Below the pieces are notes generated by a model that saw only the letters and a program-made list of their open reading frames with translations, ran no database searches and was not told the origin of the DNA. A DNA stretch of 32,111 bases from Dehalococcoidia bacterium (GTDB lineage Bacteria > Chloroflexota > Dehalococcoidia > GIF9 > AB-539-J10), in NCBI GenBank assembly GCA_016933195.1, contig JAFGBN010000018.1:1-32111 (forward strand), given 5' to 3'. The translations under genes and the position numbers were made by a program. Of this stretch, positions 31,888 through 32,111 are shown piece by piece (positions within the stretch are counted from its first letter, which is position 1; each line of letters opens with the position of its first letter).

Positions 31888-32111
31888 ATGAAGACGCGTG
31901 TTCAGAAATGGGGTAACAGTCTCGCTTTGCGCATTCCGAAATCCTTCGCTGATGAAGTGGGACTCCAGAAAGAGACGGCCGTCGAAGTATCGCTGGCAGA
32001 CGGGAAAATCGTTGTCACGCGGCTAACTAAACCGAAGCTGACTCTCGAACAGCTCCTATCAAAGGTCACCAAAGATAACCTGCATCACGAAGTTGATACC
32101 GGCTCTGCCGT
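31888..32111 (+). CDS. MazE/AbrB-type antitoxin (partial at window end)
   Basis: The ATG follows GGAGG (31877-31881) and the frame runs off the window after 74 codons. The start MKTRVQKWGNSLALRIPKSF is the classic SpoVT/AbrB swapped-hairpin DNA-binding domain of MazE antitoxins, followed by EVGLQKETAVEVSLADGK. The remainder (about residue 45 on) should bind a MazF-type toxin, which is expected just beyond the window. Promoter and autoregulatory repeat are visible upstream. Confidence 0.88.
   Translation, partial: MKTRVQKWGNSLALRIPKSFADEVGLQKETAVEVSLADGKIVVTRLTKPKLTLEQLLSKVTKDNLHHEVDTGSA

Noticed and set aside
1-32111. CRISPR arrays
   Set aside because: No regularly spaced short direct repeats were found; the repeats seen are palindromic and irregularly placed.

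Overview
The window looks like a bacterial chromosome segment, most likely from the Chloroflexota and perhaps the class Dehalococcoidia. That is an inference from gene content: a HspR-controlled dnaJ-hspR-clp operon, a der-plsY-gpsA operon, an atypical tubulin/FtsZ-like GTPase paired with an IPT/TIG-repeat surface protein, and many short dispersed palindromic repeats. No rRNA is present to confirm it. One tRNA is present, tRNA-Ala(GGC).

Layout. 1-75 is the last 24 codons of a membrane protein, probably a PiT phosphate transporter, followed by an 18-bp perfect palindrome. 206-2192 holds a small orphan phage-packaging module: a 57-aa ORF, a 114-aa protein in the position of a small terminase subunit, and a terminase large subunit with ATPase and RNase H-like nuclease motifs. 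No capsid, portal or tail genes follow. 2440-5307 (minus) is a two-gene operon of a secreted IPT/TIG-repeat protein with a C-terminal membrane anchor and a tubulin/FtsZ-like GTPase. 5308-5802 contains a MITE-like element and the tRNA. 5845-6414 is a VTT/DedA-type membrane protein.

6585-12766 is a heat-shock and protein quality-control region. A minus-strand operon dnaJ/cbpA-like, hspR, clpC-like diverges from hsp20. The two promoters are perfect sigma-70 consensus sequences arranged as exact mirror images around a 9-bp inverted repeat. A CoA-pyrophosphatase-type Nudix gene converges on hsp20, and a full-length dnaJ follows. 12900-19847 is core metabolism and replication: der-plsY-gpsA (ribosome assembly GTPase and phospholipid synthesis), argF, and polA.

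20257-31773 is an accessory island bounded by a 58-bp imperfect direct repeat. It carries a five-gene plus-strand defence operon. The genes are a PLD-nuclease/SNF2 helicase, an Eco57I/PglX-like adenine methyltransferase, an ABC/SMC-like ATPase, an HNH endonuclease, and an EVE-like domain fused to a PD-(D/E)XK nuclease. The first three match the helicase-methylase-ATPase (Hma-like) arrangement. The ATPase and HNH pair resembles Septu (PtuA/PtuB). The last protein looks like a modified-DNA-dependent nuclease. The operon promoter sits inside a 50-bp dyad. Three related REP-like palindromes separate the last genes, and an alpha/beta-hydrolase gene on the opposite strand lies between two of them. 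After the right-hand repeat the window ends in a MazE/AbrB-type antitoxin gene with its own promoter and operator-like repeat.

The most interesting observations are the composite defence operon with its bounding repeats, the promoter dyad, the mirror-image heat-shock promoters, a 15-bp inverted repeat joining the 5' and 3' ends of the hsp20 transcript, and the tubulin/surface-protein pair.
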